Source of the DNA: an uncultured Pelagibacteraceae bacterium
GTDB lineage: Bacteria; Pseudomonadota; Alphaproteobacteria; Pelagibacterales; Pelagibacteraceae
Reading direction: 5' to 3'
Assembly: GCA_902610315.1 (NCBI GenBank)
Contig: CACLVA010000001.1
Coordinates: 43,614 to 107,613 of the forward strand
DNA: 64,000 bases
Position numbers and translations under genes: made by a program. Each line of letters starts with the position of its first letter. Position 1 is the stretch's first letter. The notes below the pieces were generated by a model. It saw only the letters and a list, made by a program, of their open reading frames with translations. It was not told the origin of the DNA and did no database searches. Below are positions 44,669 through 53,790 of the stretch, piece after piece.

Positions 44669-45666
44669 AAGTGATTCTTAACCAATTTAACTAAATAATC
44701 TACCATGCTGGGATCTGTATTTGGTAGCACGCCATGACCAAGATTAAAAATGTATGGTTTGCCCTTAAATATATCTAAATATCTTTTAACATTTGTTTTA
44801 AGTTGTTCTCTATCACCAATCAAAAAATTAGGGTTTAGTCCTCCTTGAATAGTTATATCTATACTGTCTGATATTTTCTTTGGATCAACATTATAATCAA
44901 TACTAATAACATCTGGTTTAACCAGATTAACATAATTTTTGTAATCATTTATTCCTTTAGGAAAACATATGACTGGGATTTTTTTAGACTTCACAAAATT
45001 AACCAAATCTTTAGTGGGATTGTATATGTATTTATCGTAATCTTTTTCATTTAAAAGACCGGCCCAACTATCAAATATTTGGATAATTGTTGCCCCGCTC
45101 TCAATTTGATTATTAATATGAGTTTTGAGAAACCTTACAATAATTTTTAATAAATCCTCAATAAATCTTTTATCTTTTAAATTAAATTCAATATCTTCAT
45201 TTTTAGGGGATTTTTGATTTAACATATAAATTAGAATTGTCCATGGTGCTCCAACAAATCCTATTAAATCTTTATTTCTTAATTCTTCTCTTTCTTTTGT
45301 TTTTTTTATAGCGTTATAAACAGGTTTTAATTTATCTGTAAATTGGATTTCGTTCAAATTTAACATTTCATTAAAATCTATTTCACCTAATAATGGTCCA
45401 AAATCTTTTTTAAATTTTACTGGTTGACCTAAAGCAAAAGGTACTAACAAAATATCGGAAAAAATTATTGCTGCATCCATATCAAACCTTCTTAATGGCT
45501 GAACTGTAATTTCAGATGATAAATTTTCATTTAAACATAATTTTATAAAATCCTGGTTTTCAGATCTAATTTTCCTAAATTCTGGTAGGTATCTACCTGC
45601 TTGTCTCATTAACCATATACAGTTAATATTTGATTTTTTATTTATACAATCCTGCAGTACAGTCAT
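44665..45666 (-). CDS. hemE: Uroporphyrinogen decarboxylase
   Basis: Converts uroporphyrinogen III to coproporphyrinogen III, 333 residues. The N-terminal signature CIWLMRQAGRYLPEFRKIR contains the substrate-binding Arg residues; IIFSDILLVPFALGQPVKF and the conserved GFVGAPWTILIYML follow, and the end has FNLGHGVLPNTDP. It starts at the left border of the proposed replication origin, as in Caulobacter and Rickettsia, and heads the haem operon. Confidence 0.98.
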   Translation of the reverse strand: MTVLQDCINKKSNINCIWLMRQAGRYLPEFRKIRSENQDFIKLCLNENLSSEITVQPLRRFDMDAAIIFSDILLVPFALGQPVKFKKDFGPLLGEIDFNEMLNLNEIQFTDKLKPVYNAIKKTKEREELRNKDLIGFVGAPWTILIYMLNQKSPKNEDIEFNLKDKRFIEDLLKIIVRFLKTHINNQIESGATIIQIFDSWAGLLNEKDYDKYIYNPTKDLVNFVKSKKIPVICFPKGINDYKNYVNLVKPDVISIDYNVDPKKISDSIDITIQGGLNPNFLIGDREQLKTNVKRYLDIFKGKPYIFNLGHGVLPNTDPSMVDYLVKLVKNHL

Positions 45667-45949
45667 AATAATAGATTAAGTAATATTTATATTATTTGTA
45701 TTAGAGATGTTAATATTGAATATTACTATTTTCTAACGCTTTTATAACATTTTTTTCACAATTAATTTGTTTAATAAATCTTTAAAAATAAGGGCAATCT
45801 CAAATAATATAATTTTATTCAAAAAAAGGTATATTGGTTATAAACATGTTTTATAATGTTATTAAAAAGCTTTTTTTTGATTTTGGACGCTAGAATTTGT
45901 AATTTTGTTTATAAGCTAATATTAATACAAGATTCTTTATTAATTATAC
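45667..45949. other. oriC: Probable chromosomal replication origin (oriC)
   Basis: This 283 bp gene-free stretch lies between divergent hemE and the RP001/PpsR-family gene, the position of oriC in Caulobacter and Rickettsia. It is extremely AT-rich. It holds two identical DnaA-box-like 9-mers in opposite orientation: TTATAAACA at 45838-45846 and its complement at 45906-45914 (TTATNNACA pattern). TTTTTCACA at 45752-45760 is a weaker match. The strand bias of genes flips here, and parAB/parS are within 9 kb. The DnaA boxes are weak; the call rests mainly on synteny. Confidence 0.75.
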
Positions 45950-46775
45950 ATGAGTAATACATATGAAATTTACCTAGTCTCGGATTCAACCGGCGAGACA
46001 CTGGAGAGAATATTTCTAGCAATTAAAGCCCAATTTAAAAACTTTAATTATAAGACACATTACTTTTCATTTACACGAACTGAAAATCAAATCCTGAAAA
46101 TTATAGAAAATTCTTCTAAAAACAAGAATTCTATTTTTTTGTATACAATAGTAGATAATAAACTTGCTCAATTTTTATCAACAGAATGTAATAAAAAAAA
46201 GATACCTTGTTTTGGTGTATTAGGAGATCTTATTTTAACCTTTTCAAAATTATTAAATCAGGAAGCAAGCCACATCCCAAGCGGACAACATGTTATGAAC
46301 GAAGATTATTATAAGAAAATTGAAGCTATTCAATTTACCATGAATCATGATGATGGAAATTCATTAGATGATATAGGCAAATCTGATATAATTTTGTTAG
46401 GGGTTAGCAGAACAAGTAAAACACCTACTTCAATTTATTTAGCAAACAAAGGTATGAAAATTTCCAACATACCATTAGTAAACGAACAATCAGTTCCAGA
46501 ATTTCTAAAAGAAAAAACCAAACCTTACCTGCGTTGTAGGTCTAACAGCTGAACCAGATAGACTAGTAGATTTAAGAAAAAATAGGATGCAATCCATAAA
46601 AGAGAATGAAAATAAAAATTATATAGACTTTGAAAAAATTAAAAATGAGATAGAAGTATCGAAAAAACTTTTTCAAAAATATAATTGGCCAACTATAGAT
46701 GTTACGAGAAAATCAGTAGAGGAAACAGCGGCCTCGATACTTAAAATTCACGATATATTTAACCATAATGAATAG
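45950..46775 (+). pseudogene. ppsR: PpsR-type PEP synthase/PPDK regulatory kinase-phosphatase, frameshifted
   Basis: Homologue of the DUF299 (RP001) bifunctional regulator that phosphorylates and dephosphorylates pyruvate,phosphate dikinase or PEP synthase. The first frame (45950-46552) holds IYLVSDSTGETLERI and the P-loop-like GVSRTSKTPTSIYLANKG. It then diverges after FLKEK and stops. The downstream frame continues with CVVGLTAEPDRLVDLRKNRM and ends at 46775. Removing one A from the six-A run at 46512-46517 joins both into about 274 residues, the usual length. A sequencing error, a recent mutation or slippage are all possible. It overlaps maf by 8 bp. Confidence 0.88.
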
Positions 46776-47349
46776 GATAATATTAGCTTCAAAAAGTGAG
46801 GTGAGAAAAAAAATCTTATTAGAGAATGGTATTTCTTGTAGCGTTGAACCATCTAGAGTTGACGAGGATGTTATCAAAGAGTCACTTTTAAAAGAGGGTG
46901 CAACACCAGAAATAATATCCAAAAATCTTGCAGAATTAAAAGCTAACAAAATAAGCAATAAAAATCCAAACGAGCTGGTCTTAGGAGCGGACAGCGTAAT
47001 AGATTTAGATGGTGAAATAGTTTCAAAACCAAAATCACGAGAAGAAGCCCTTAATATCTTAAAAAAAATGAGTGGTAAAAGTCATTTTTTAATTAGTTCA
47101 GTTTGTATCTCTAAAAAAGGGAATATGATATGGAACTACACTGATAAGGCCGAATTAGTTATGAAGAAATTTAATGACAGTGAGTTAAAAAATTATTTGT
47201 CAAAAATATCTGACAAAAATCTTTATGCGTATAATGTCTATCAAATAGAAGGTGAAGGAAAAAAGTTATTTAGTAAAATAAACGGCGACAAAAATACCAT
47301 AATGGGATTACCAATAACAAAAATTAAAAGTTATTTACAGGAGCATTAA
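46768..47349 (+). CDS. maf: Maf-like nucleotide pyrophosphatase
   Basis: Hydrolyses non-canonical or pyrimidine nucleoside triphosphates (Maf/YhdE/YceF), 193 residues. It has IILASKSEVRKKILLENG at the N-terminus, VEPSRVDEDVIKESL, LVLGADSVIDLDGEIVSKPKSREEA and the terminal NTIMGLPITKIKSYL. It overlaps the ppsR C-terminus by 8 bp and aroE by one base, so it belongs to the plus-strand ppsR-maf-aroE-coaE-dnaQ run leading away from the origin, an alphaproteobacterial order. Confidence 0.93.
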   Translation: MNRIILASKSEVRKKILLENGISCSVEPSRVDEDVIKESLLKEGATPEIISKNLAELKANKISNKNPNELVLGADSVIDLDGEIVSKPKSREEALNILKKMSGKSHFLISSVCISKKGNMIWNYTDKAELVMKKFNDSELKNYLSKISDKNLYAYNVYQIEGEGKKLFSKINGDKNTIMGLPITKIKSYLQEH

Positions 47350-48131
47350 TGAAAAAATTTTTTGTAATTGGAAACCCTATAAGCCATTCTCTTTCCCCTG
47401 AGTTACATAATTTTTGGATAAAAAAAAATAAAATTAACGCAGTCTATGATAAAATTAAATTAGAAGAAACAGAATTGGAAGATTTCATTAATAAATTAAG
47501 AAATCACGAGATACATGGAATAAACGTAACAGTTCCTTTTAAAAACAAGGTTATAAAATATTTAGATAAACTTAGTTTAGAAGTTGAAACAACTGACTCT
47601 GTAAATACTATTTATAAAAATGGAGACGATATAATTGGGCACAATACAGATGTAGCAGGATTCGAATTAGGTTTGAGACACTCAAAAATTGATGTTTTAC
47701 ACAAATCAATTTTAATTTTGGGAGCGGGTGGGGTTGTACCTTCAATTATCTATTCTTTATTAAGTATGGGATGCAAAAAAATATTTTTATCAAATAGAAC
47801 TATTGAGAAGGCTGAAAACATAAAAAAGAAATTTAGTGAAATCGAAGTATTAAAATGGGGAAAAATACCAGATTTCGATATAGTTATAAATGCTACAAGC
47901 GTTGGCCTAAAAGGCGATAGTTTAGATTTAGATCTTAAGACAAAGGATAAAATTTTCTATGATATAATTTATAACCCAAAAGAAACCCAATTTTTAAAAA
48001 AAGCTAAGGAAAATGGCAACAGAATTGAAAATGGTATTTTTATGTTTATTTATCAAGCCAATCAGTCTTTCTCGATATGGAACAATATAATACCTAAAAT
48101 TGACGAAGAAGTTTTAAAGATATTGGAATGA
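47349..48131 (+). CDS. aroE: Shikimate dehydrogenase
   Basis: Reduces 3-dehydroshikimate in aromatic amino-acid synthesis, 260 residues. The N-terminal substrate domain has VIGNPISHSLSPELHNFW and INVTVPFKNKV with the catalytic Lys. GHNTDVAGFELGL, the NADP site ILILGAGGVVPSIIYSLLSMG and the final IFMFIYQANQSFSIW follow. It overlaps coaE by 4 bp. Confidence 0.97.
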   Translation: MKKFFVIGNPISHSLSPELHNFWIKKNKINAVYDKIKLEETELEDFINKLRNHEIHGINVTVPFKNKVIKYLDKLSLEVETTDSVNTIYKNGDDIIGHNTDVAGFELGLRHSKIDVLHKSILILGAGGVVPSIIYSLLSMGCKKIFLSNRTIEKAENIKKKFSEIEVLKWGKIPDFDIVINATSVGLKGDSLDLDLKTKDKIFYDIIYNPKETQFLKKAKENGNRIENGIFMFIYQANQSFSIWNNIIPKIDEEVLKILE

Positions 48132-48715
48132 TCAAAATTAGTTTAGTAGGAGATATTGGCTCAGGTAAAACCTACGTTTCAAAATTATTTGGAGCCCCTT
48201 GTTTTTTTGCAGATACAGAGGTTAAAAGATTATATAGAAGTAATAGGCAGTGTTTTATAAAATTGAAAAAAAAATTTCCCCAATTTATTAAGACTTTTCC
48301 AGTTAAAAAAATCGAGTTATCTAATACGATCAAACATAAGTTTTCTAACTTAAAAATTATTGGTCTTATAGTTCATCCCTTTATTAGAAAAAAACTAAAT
48401 ATTTTTTTAAGAAGAAATAGAAAAAAGAAAATTGTTGTTTTAGACATACCGTTATATTTAGAAAATAAAATGAATAAAAAAAATGATGTAGTTGTATTCC
48501 TTAAAACTAAAAAAAAAAATGTGGATAAAAAATTAAAGAAAAGAAAGAACTTCAACCAAAAGCTACTAAATATTCTTAGGAAATCCCAACTAACGTTGAA
48601 ACAAAAAAAAAATAAATCAAACTATGTTTTGGTGAATAATTACAATAGTGCTATTATGAAAAAGAAAGTTAAAATACTTAAAGCAAAGATATTAAATGAT
48701 AGAAGTAGTGCTTGA
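48128..48715 (+). CDS. coaE: Dephospho-CoA kinase
   Basis: Last step of coenzyme A synthesis, 195 residues. The P-loop ISLVGDIGSGKTYVSKLFG is at residues 4-22. FFADTEVKRLYR corresponds to the usual xDAD substrate motif, and VVLDIPLYLENKMNKKNDVVVFL to DIPLLFE. The second half is extremely lysine-rich. It overlaps dnaQ by 20 bp. Confidence 0.92.
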   Translation: MIKISLVGDIGSGKTYVSKLFGAPCFFADTEVKRLYRSNRQCFIKLKKKFPQFIKTFPVKKIELSNTIKHKFSNLKIIGLIVHPFIRKKLNIFLRRNRKKKIVVLDIPLYLENKMNKKNDVVVFLKTKKKNVDKKLKKRKNFNQKLLNILRKSQLTLKQKKNKSNYVLVNNYNSAIMKKKVKILKAKILNDRSSA

Positions 48716-49355
48716 TACAGAAACAACAGGTTTGTCAGTTGCTAAAGGTCACCGCATTGTTGAAATTGGCTGTATAGAATTAAAAAATCAAATACCGACT
48801 AATAAAACTTTTCATTGCTATCTAAATCCACAAAGAAAAGTATCCGAAGATGCTATTAAAGTTCATGGTTATACGGATGAATTTCTGGCCGATAAAAAAA
48901 AATTTTCTGATGTTGTTGATGATTTTCTGCAATTTATACAAAATAAAAAATTAATAATACATAATGCAGAATTTGATATTTCACACATTAATAATGAGCT
49001 TAAATTAATAGGTAAACCGACGATATCCAAACATAATGTTATTGATACGCTAGACATAGCAAGAGAAAAATTTCCCGGATCTTCAATAAGTTTGGATGCA
49101 TTGTGTAAAAGGTTCAGAATTGATAATTCTAGAAGAAAATTTCATACGGCATTAATTGACTGCGAACTTCTCTCTAAAGTTTATATTAATTTAACTGATC
49201 AGAAAGAACCAAAATTAAAATTTCATACGGAAGAAACTATCAATACAAATTATTCCAATAAAATAGACTATTGTAAAAAAATAATTCAACCAACAGAAGA
49301 TGAATTAGAAAATTATAAAGTTTTTGTAAAAAAATCTCTGAAAAAAAGTGTTTAA
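48696..49355 (+). CDS. dnaQ: DNA polymerase III epsilon subunit (proofreading exonuclease)
   Basis: 3'-5' exonuclease of 219 residues. DEDDh residues are visible: Asp7 and Glu9 in VVLDTETTG, Asp94 in IIHNAEFDISHIN, and His150 with Asp155 in RKFHTALIDCELL. The ATG at 48696 lies within the coaE frame (20 bp overlap) and matches the family start MxExVLDTETTG. It converges with secB (4 bp overlap). coaE-dnaQ followed by secB is a common alphaproteobacterial layout. Confidence 0.96.
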   Translation: MIEVVLDTETTGLSVAKGHRIVEIGCIELKNQIPTNKTFHCYLNPQRKVSEDAIKVHGYTDEFLADKKKFSDVVDDFLQFIQNKKLIIHNAEFDISHINNELKLIGKPTISKHNVIDTLDIAREKFPGSSISLDALCKRFRIDNSRRKFHTALIDCELLSKVYINLTDQKEPKLKFHTEETINTNYSNKIDYCKKIIQPTEDELENYKVFVKKSLKKSV

Positions 49356-49774
49356 TTCGTTCTATTTTTATAAAGTTGGTTAAAATCTACTTTGCTCTCA
49401 AACTTCACATTTGGGTAACCAGAATGTTTCAGCAAGTCTAGTAAAATTTTTTCAATTTTAGGATAAACTTCTGTTGGAACTTCTTTTAAGAAAATAGGTT
49501 CTAAAATTTCTTTAGTGTTTACATCTTCATCAATTTTGACAATCACAGTATAAATCATTTCAAAATAGCTTTTTTGTTTATCCTCATCAGTCTCTTTAAA
49601 TTTTGTTGATATTGAAACTTCCGCCATTTTATTTTTTAAAGGCCGTGTGTTTATATCAATAAATAATTTAAACTTTGAAATATTTTCTTTGGTATATATA
49701 TAACTTTCAACGTCCTTTGTTTCTGCTGATATATCTTTTATAAATTCTCCAAGAATTCTATATTTTTTTTCCAT
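49352..49774 (-). CDS. secB: Protein-export chaperone SecB
   Basis: Tetrameric chaperone that keeps preproteins unfolded and passes them to SecA, 140 residues. It has YIKDISAETKDVESY-like opening (FIKDISAETKDVES), RPLKNKMAEVSISTKF, the central strand region and VYPKIEKILLDLLKHSGYPNVKFESKVDFNQLY, close to the family's YLFPFARxxIxxxTxxGGFPP region though divergent. It shares one base with fxsA (TAATG). The porin, LolA and lipoproteins in this window are plausible clients. Confidence 0.9.
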   Translation of the reverse strand: MEKKYRILGEFIKDISAETKDVESYIYTKENISKFKLFIDINTRPLKNKMAEVSISTKFKETDEDKQKSYFEMIYTVIVKIDEDVNTKEILEPIFLKEVPTEVYPKIEKILLDLLKHSGYPNVKFESKVDFNQLYKNRTN

Positions 49775-50178
49775 TATTTATCCTTATCCTCATATTCGCC
49801 TTCTATCAAATCATCTTTAACTTTTTCTTTTTTGTATTTTTTTCCTAAATATTTAAATATTAAACTTCTAGTTATTGGAAGAATTAAAAGAAAACCAATT
49901 ACGTCTGTAGCAAATCCTGGAATGATTAAAAGCAAAGCCGCAAAAGCCAGGGCAGCTCCAGACATCATTTCATAAATAGGTATTTGGTTATTATAGAGTT
50001 GGGTAACTCCTGATCTCAAAGTGTTTAAACCTTGTAATCTGACAAAATATATACCAACCACCGCAGTTAAAAGAATTATTAAAATTGTGTTAAAAGCTCC
50101 TATTTGACCCCCAATTTGTATGAAAAGGTATATTTCAATGAGAGGAACAAATAAAATTAATAATAAAAGTGTGTTCAT
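49774..50178 (-). CDS. fxsA: FxsA-family membrane protein
   Basis: 134 residues with three or four hydrophobic segments. The family opening LLLILFVPLIEIYLFIQIGGQIGAFNTILIILLTAVVGIYFVRLQGL is clear, and AALLLIIPGFATDVIGFLLILP follows. A charged tail of about 25 residues ends it. FxsA overproduction counters phage T7 exclusion by F in E. coli; its normal role is unknown. It pairs with secB on the minus strand and diverges from the Tim44-like gene by 58 bp. Confidence 0.93.
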   Translation of the reverse strand: MNTLLLLILFVPLIEIYLFIQIGGQIGAFNTILIILLTAVVGIYFVRLQGLNTLRSGVTQLYNNQIPIYEMMSGAALAFAALLLIIPGFATDVIGFLLILPITRSLIFKYLGKKYKKEKVKDDLIEGEYEDKDK

Positions 50179-50236
50179 TTGTCATTAATCTAATTTGCTA
50201 GTTGAAATTAAGCAATAGAGTAAATATTATAATATT

Positions 50237-50824
50237 ATGAGTTATAGCTTTGAATATATAGATATCATACTATTAGCCATGATTGCTGGTTTTATCTTTT
50301 TAAGACTAAGAGGCATCTTAGGTAAAAAATCTGGCTTTGAAGAAGACATTACACAAAGCTTTCCCCATGAATTTCCTAATGTTAATCCAGTCAAAAAAAC
50401 TAACTTTGATGTTTTTGATGATAATGCGAAATCAGAATTTTTATCTGGTGCCAAAATTGCTTATGAAACAATTATAACAGATTTTTCTAAGGGAAATTTA
50501 AAAAATATTAAAAGTCTACTAGAAACAAAAGTTTTCAAACAATTTGAAGAAGCAATTTCTGAGAGGACAAAGCAAGGCAATATTTCTGAAACAACTTTTA
50601 TTGGAATAAATTCAGCAGAAATTAAGGATCATAAAAGAAATGGTAATTTTCTTGAAGTTACGGTGGATTTTGTAAGTGAAATTATTTCTTGTGTTAAAGA
50701 TAAAAATTTAAAAATTATTTCAGGCGATCCAGAAAAAGTTAAAAAAGTTTATGACACTTGGAAATTTTCAAAAAATGTTAAATCAAATGATCCTAATTGG
50801 TCACTGATCGAAACTAACGTTTAA
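50237..50824 (+). CDS. Tim44-like protein (TimA)
   Basis: 195 residues: an N-terminal membrane segment (YIDIILLAMIAGFIFLRLRGILG, about residues 6-30) and a C-terminal Tim44-like NTF2-fold domain (FLSGAKIAYETIITDFSKGNLKNIKSLL to YDTWKFSKNVKSNDPNWSLIET). In alphaproteobacteria TimA is membrane-bound and related to mitochondrial Tim44. The neighbourhood secB-fxsA // tim44-smr is conserved; the mltA gene commonly found between tim44 and smr is missing here. Confidence 0.92.
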   Translation: MSYSFEYIDIILLAMIAGFIFLRLRGILGKKSGFEEDITQSFPHEFPNVNPVKKTNFDVFDDNAKSEFLSGAKIAYETIITDFSKGNLKNIKSLLETKVFKQFEEAISERTKQGNISETTFIGINSAEIKDHKRNGNFLEVTVDFVSEIISCVKDKNLKIISGDPEKVKKVYDTWKFSKNVKSNDPNWSLIETNV

Positions 50825-51229
50825 TTGAATAAAAAACCGTCTAATAAAGATTTAAAAGATTGGAAAAATTTCCTGGAAAGTAAAGAAAAAGTCCACAATA
50901 AAGATAATGTTATAAACCAAACAAAAATTAAGGAAGAAGCAACAATAGATCTTCACGGATTTTCTCTAGATCAAGCTAACAGTAAAGTAGAAAAATTTAT
51001 TACTGAATGTTTTGAAAAAAAAGTATTAAAATTAAATATTATTACAGGTAAAGGATTAAGATCAAAAGTTGATCAAAATCCTTATCAATCAAAAGATTTA
51101 AGTATTTTAAAATATTCAGTGCCTGAATTCATTAGATCAAATAGTGATTTAATGAAAATTATTAAAAAAATTGATGATCAGGTGGATAACAAAAATTCAG
51201 GTTTTTTTTCAATTTTTTTAAAATTATAA
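50825..51229 (+). CDS. Smr-domain protein
   Basis: 134 residues. The Smr domain has [22 protein letters not shown] and [34 protein letters not shown], matching LDLHG and (H/T)GKG motifs of Smr endonuclease-like proteins. The N-terminal 40 residues are a charged extension. The start is TTG immediately after the Tim44-like stop codon, so it is probably translated by termination-reinitiation. It converges with hslU with a 6 bp overlap. Substrate (RNA or DNA) is not inferable. Confidence 0.88.
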   Translation: MNKKPSNKDLKDWKNFLESKEKVHNKDNVINQTKIKEEATIDLHGFSLDQANSKVEKFITECFEKKVLKLNIITGKGLRSKVDQNPYQSKDLSILKYSVPEFIRSNSDLMKIIKKIDDQVDNKNSGFFSIFLKL

Positions 51230-52588
51230 GATAAACTTAGATAAATCGTTATCTTTAACTAGCTGTCCAAGATTTTCTTTAACGTATTTAGAATCTATCA
51301 CAATCTTTTCTCCAGATCTGTCAGTCGCTGTGAAACTAATTTCATCGAGAATTCTCTCGATTATTGTATGAAGTCTTCTTGCACCAATATTTTCTACAGA
51401 TGAGTTAACCTCTGTGGCAAGATTAGCAATGGTCTCAATGCCATCTTCAGAAAATTCTAAGTCAACATTTTCCGTTTTAAGCAATGCTTGGTATTGTTTG
51501 ATTAAACTGTTATCAGGTTCTTTTAAAATTCTTTTAAAATCCTCACTTGTTAAAGCATCTAGCTCAACTCTAATTGGTAATCTACCTTGAAGCTCAGGCA
51601 ATAAATCTGATGGTTTCGCTAATTGAAAAGCTCCAGATGCTATAAATAAAATGTGATCAGTCTTAACAGGTCCATATTTTGTGCTAACTGTTGTGCCCTC
51701 AATTAATGGAAGCAAGTCTCTTTGAACACCTTCTCTTGAAACATCTCCACCAACTCTATCTGTTCTTCCTGAAATTTTGTCAATCTCATCTAAAAAAACA
51801 ATACCATTATTCTCAGTTACATTTTTTGCTGACTTTATAATTTTGTCTTGTTCGATTAATTTATCTGCTTCTTCATTAAGTAAAATTTCATGGGATTCTT
51901 TAACAGTCATTTTTTTCTTTTTTGTTTTACCCCCCATAGATTTACCTAACATGTCACCAATATTTATCATTCCAATGTTAGCGCCTGGCATTCCTGGAAT
52001 TTCAAAGCTAGGCATGTTGCTAGACTCATTAGTAGCAATTTCTATTTCGTTGTCATCTAAGTCACCATCTCTTAGTCTCTTTCTAAAGCTTTCTCTTGTT
52101 GCAACAGATGCTTTATTCCCGACTAAAGCATCCAATACTCTCTCTTCGGCTAATTTTTGAGCTTTCGCATGAACTTCTTTTCTTTTTTTAACTTTTTCCA
52201 TTGCAATAGCTATTTCTAGCAAGTCTCTGATTATTTGTTCAACGTCCCTTCCAACATATCCAACTTCAGTAAATCTCGTAGCTTCAACTTTTACAAAAGG
52301 TGCTTCTGCTAACTTTGATAATCTCCTTGATATTTCTGTTTTTCCAACTCCAGTTGGACCAATCATTAAAATATTCTTAGGCAGCACCTCGTCTCGCATA
52401 TCACCTATTAAAGCTTGTCTTCTCCATCTATTTCTTAATGCGATTGCAACAGCTCTTTTAGCTTTATTTTGACCAACGACATACCTATCTAACTCAGAAA
52501 CAATTTCTCTTGGTGATAATGAGTCAATATGATTTTGTTTTTTTTCCTCGGTTTTCTTTGGGAAAGATTTTACGTTAGATTTTTCCAT
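51224..52588 (-). CDS. hslU: ATP-dependent protease ATPase subunit HslU
   Basis: AAA+ unfoldase of the HslVU (ClpYQ) protease, 454 residues. It has [33 protein letters not shown], Walker [17 protein letters not shown], and the pore/I-domain region [25 protein letters not shown]. Walker B is FLDEIDKIS, and the C-terminal sensor-2/HslV-activating tail ends DLSKFIL. It overlaps hslV by one base. Part of the I domain ([17 protein letters not shown]) is typical. Confidence 0.98.
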   Translation of the reverse strand: MEKSNVKSFPKKTEEKKQNHIDSLSPREIVSELDRYVVGQNKAKRAVAIALRNRWRRQALIGDMRDEVLPKNILMIGPTGVGKTEISRRLSKLAEAPFVKVEATRFTEVGYVGRDVEQIIRDLLEIAIAMEKVKKRKEVHAKAQKLAEERVLDALVGNKASVATRESFRKRLRDGDLDDNEIEIATNESSNMPSFEIPGMPGANIGMINIGDMLGKSMGGKTKKKKMTVKESHEILLNEEADKLIEQDKIIKSAKNVTENNGIVFLDEIDKISGRTDRVGGDVSREGVQRDLLPLIEGTTVSTKYGPVKTDHILFIASGAFQLAKPSDLLPELQGRLPIRVELDALTSEDFKRILKEPDNSLIKQYQALLKTENVDLEFSEDGIETIANLATEVNSSVENIGARRLHTIIERILDEISFTATDRSGEKIVIDSKYVKENLGQLVKDNDLSKFIL

Positions 52589-53103
52589 TAAATTTTTTCA
52601 ACTTTTATATTATGATTTGTAAATACACAGATATCAGCTGCTACCTGTATAGCTTTTTTTGCGACTTCCTCTGCTTTCAATTCTGTATCCATTAATACTT
52701 TAGCAGCAGCTAAAGCGTAATTCCCACCTGAACCAATTCCAATGACATCTCCCTCAGGTTCTAAAACATCTCCAGTGCCTGAAATTATAAAACTTTTTTC
52801 TTTATCACCAATCGCCATAAGAGCTTCTAATCTTCTTAAGTATTTATCTGTTCTCCAATCTTTGGCTAATTCAACCGCAGCTCTTGTTAAATTTCCTGCA
52901 TGCTTTTCTAGTTTAGCTTCTAATCTTTCAAATAAAGTTAGTGCATCAGCAGTTGATCCGGCAAACCCAGCGATCACATTTCTTTTCTCAATTTTACGAA
53001 CTTTGTTGGCATTACTTTTGATCACTGTATTTCCCATACTCACTTGACCATCACTTGCCACAACTACGTCATTATTTTTTCTTACAAGTACTATTGTTGT
53101 CAT
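52588..53103 (-). CDS. hslV: ATP-dependent protease peptidase subunit HslV
   Basis: Threonine protease dodecamer, 171 residues. The start [20 protein letters not shown] gives the catalytic N-terminal Thr after Met removal, which fixes the start codon. [41 protein letters not shown] and the TGTGDVLEP-like segment ([31 protein letters not shown]) match the family. The divergent his operon begins 90 bp upstream, with a 14 bp palindrome in between. Confidence 0.98.
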   Translation of the reverse strand: MTTIVLVRKNNDVVVASDGQVSMGNTVIKSNANKVRKIEKRNVIAGFAGSTADALTLFERLEAKLEKHAGNLTRAAVELAKDWRTDKYLRRLEALMAIGDKEKSFIISGTGDVLEPEGDVIGIGSGGNYALAAAKVLMDTELKAEEVAKKAIQVAADICVFTNHNIKVEKI

Positions 53104-53153
53104 TTCAGTTAAATGGATACTAATTTTAAATGTTCAAGTGCTAAATTAACTGT

Positions 53154-53167
53154 TATTGATATCAATA
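53154..53167. promoter_or_regulatory. 14 bp palindrome between hslVU and the his operon
   Basis: TATTGATATCAATA is a perfect inverted repeat in the 90 bp divergent promoter region, 26 bp before the hisB ATG. It could be an operator for either operon. It does not match the FNR spacing (TTGAT-N4-ATCAA), and I cannot assign a regulator. Confidence 0.4.
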
Positions 53168-53193
53168 GATAATGCATATATATCTAACTAAAT

Positions 53194-53784
53194 ATGAAGC
53201 GAAAAGCGGAGATAAGTCGAAAAACTAAGGAAACCAAAATCGATGTAGCTATTAATATCGATGGCAAAGGTAAATTCAAAATAGATACTGGTATTGGTTT
53301 TTTAGATCACATGTTAGAACAGTTATCTAAACACTCCTCAATTGATTTAAAAGTAAAAGCCAAAGGGGATACACATATTGATCTTCACCACACAACTGAA
53401 GATACAGGCATTGCGATTGGTGAATGCTTAAAAAAAGCATCAAAAAAATTTATAGGTATAAAAAGATATGCTCACGCAATGATTCCAATGGATGAAACTT
53501 TAACAAGAGTTGCTTTAGATGTTTCAAATAGACCATACTTAATTTGGAAAGTTGATTTAAAGGTAGAAAAGCTAGGTGAAATGGATACAGAATTATTTAA
53601 AGAGTGGTTTCAAGCATTTTCACAAGCAGCAGGAATCACTCTACACATAGAAAATTTATATGGCGATAATAGTCATCACAAAGTTGAATCTTGTTTTAAA
53701 GGATTAGCAAGGTCTTTAAGAAGTGCACTTGAGATTGATACACGAAATAAGAACGTAATACCATCGACTAAAGGTTCTTTATAA
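53194..53784 (+). CDS. hisB: Imidazoleglycerol-phosphate dehydratase
   Basis: Sixth step of histidine synthesis, 196 residues, monofunctional form. Manganese-binding histidine motifs are [16 protein letters not shown] and [17 protein letters not shown], with the second half [16 protein letters not shown] also carrying metal ligands. It is the first gene of hisB-hisH-hisA-hisF-hisE, transcribed divergently from hslVU. Confidence 0.98.
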   Translation: MKRKAEISRKTKETKIDVAINIDGKGKFKIDTGIGFLDHMLEQLSKHSSIDLKVKAKGDTHIDLHHTTEDTGIAIGECLKKASKKFIGIKRYAHAMIPMDETLTRVALDVSNRPYLIWKVDLKVEKLGEMDTELFKEWFQAFSQAAGITLHIENLYGDNSHHKVESCFKGLARSLRSALEIDTRNKNVIPSTKGSL

Positions 53785-53790
53785 GAATTA

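Noticed and set aside
45771-45785. TTAA-N7-TTAA, the CtrA binding pattern, inside the oriC candidate
   Set aside because: This pattern is expected often by chance in DNA this rich in A and T, and I cannot show that the genome encodes CtrA.
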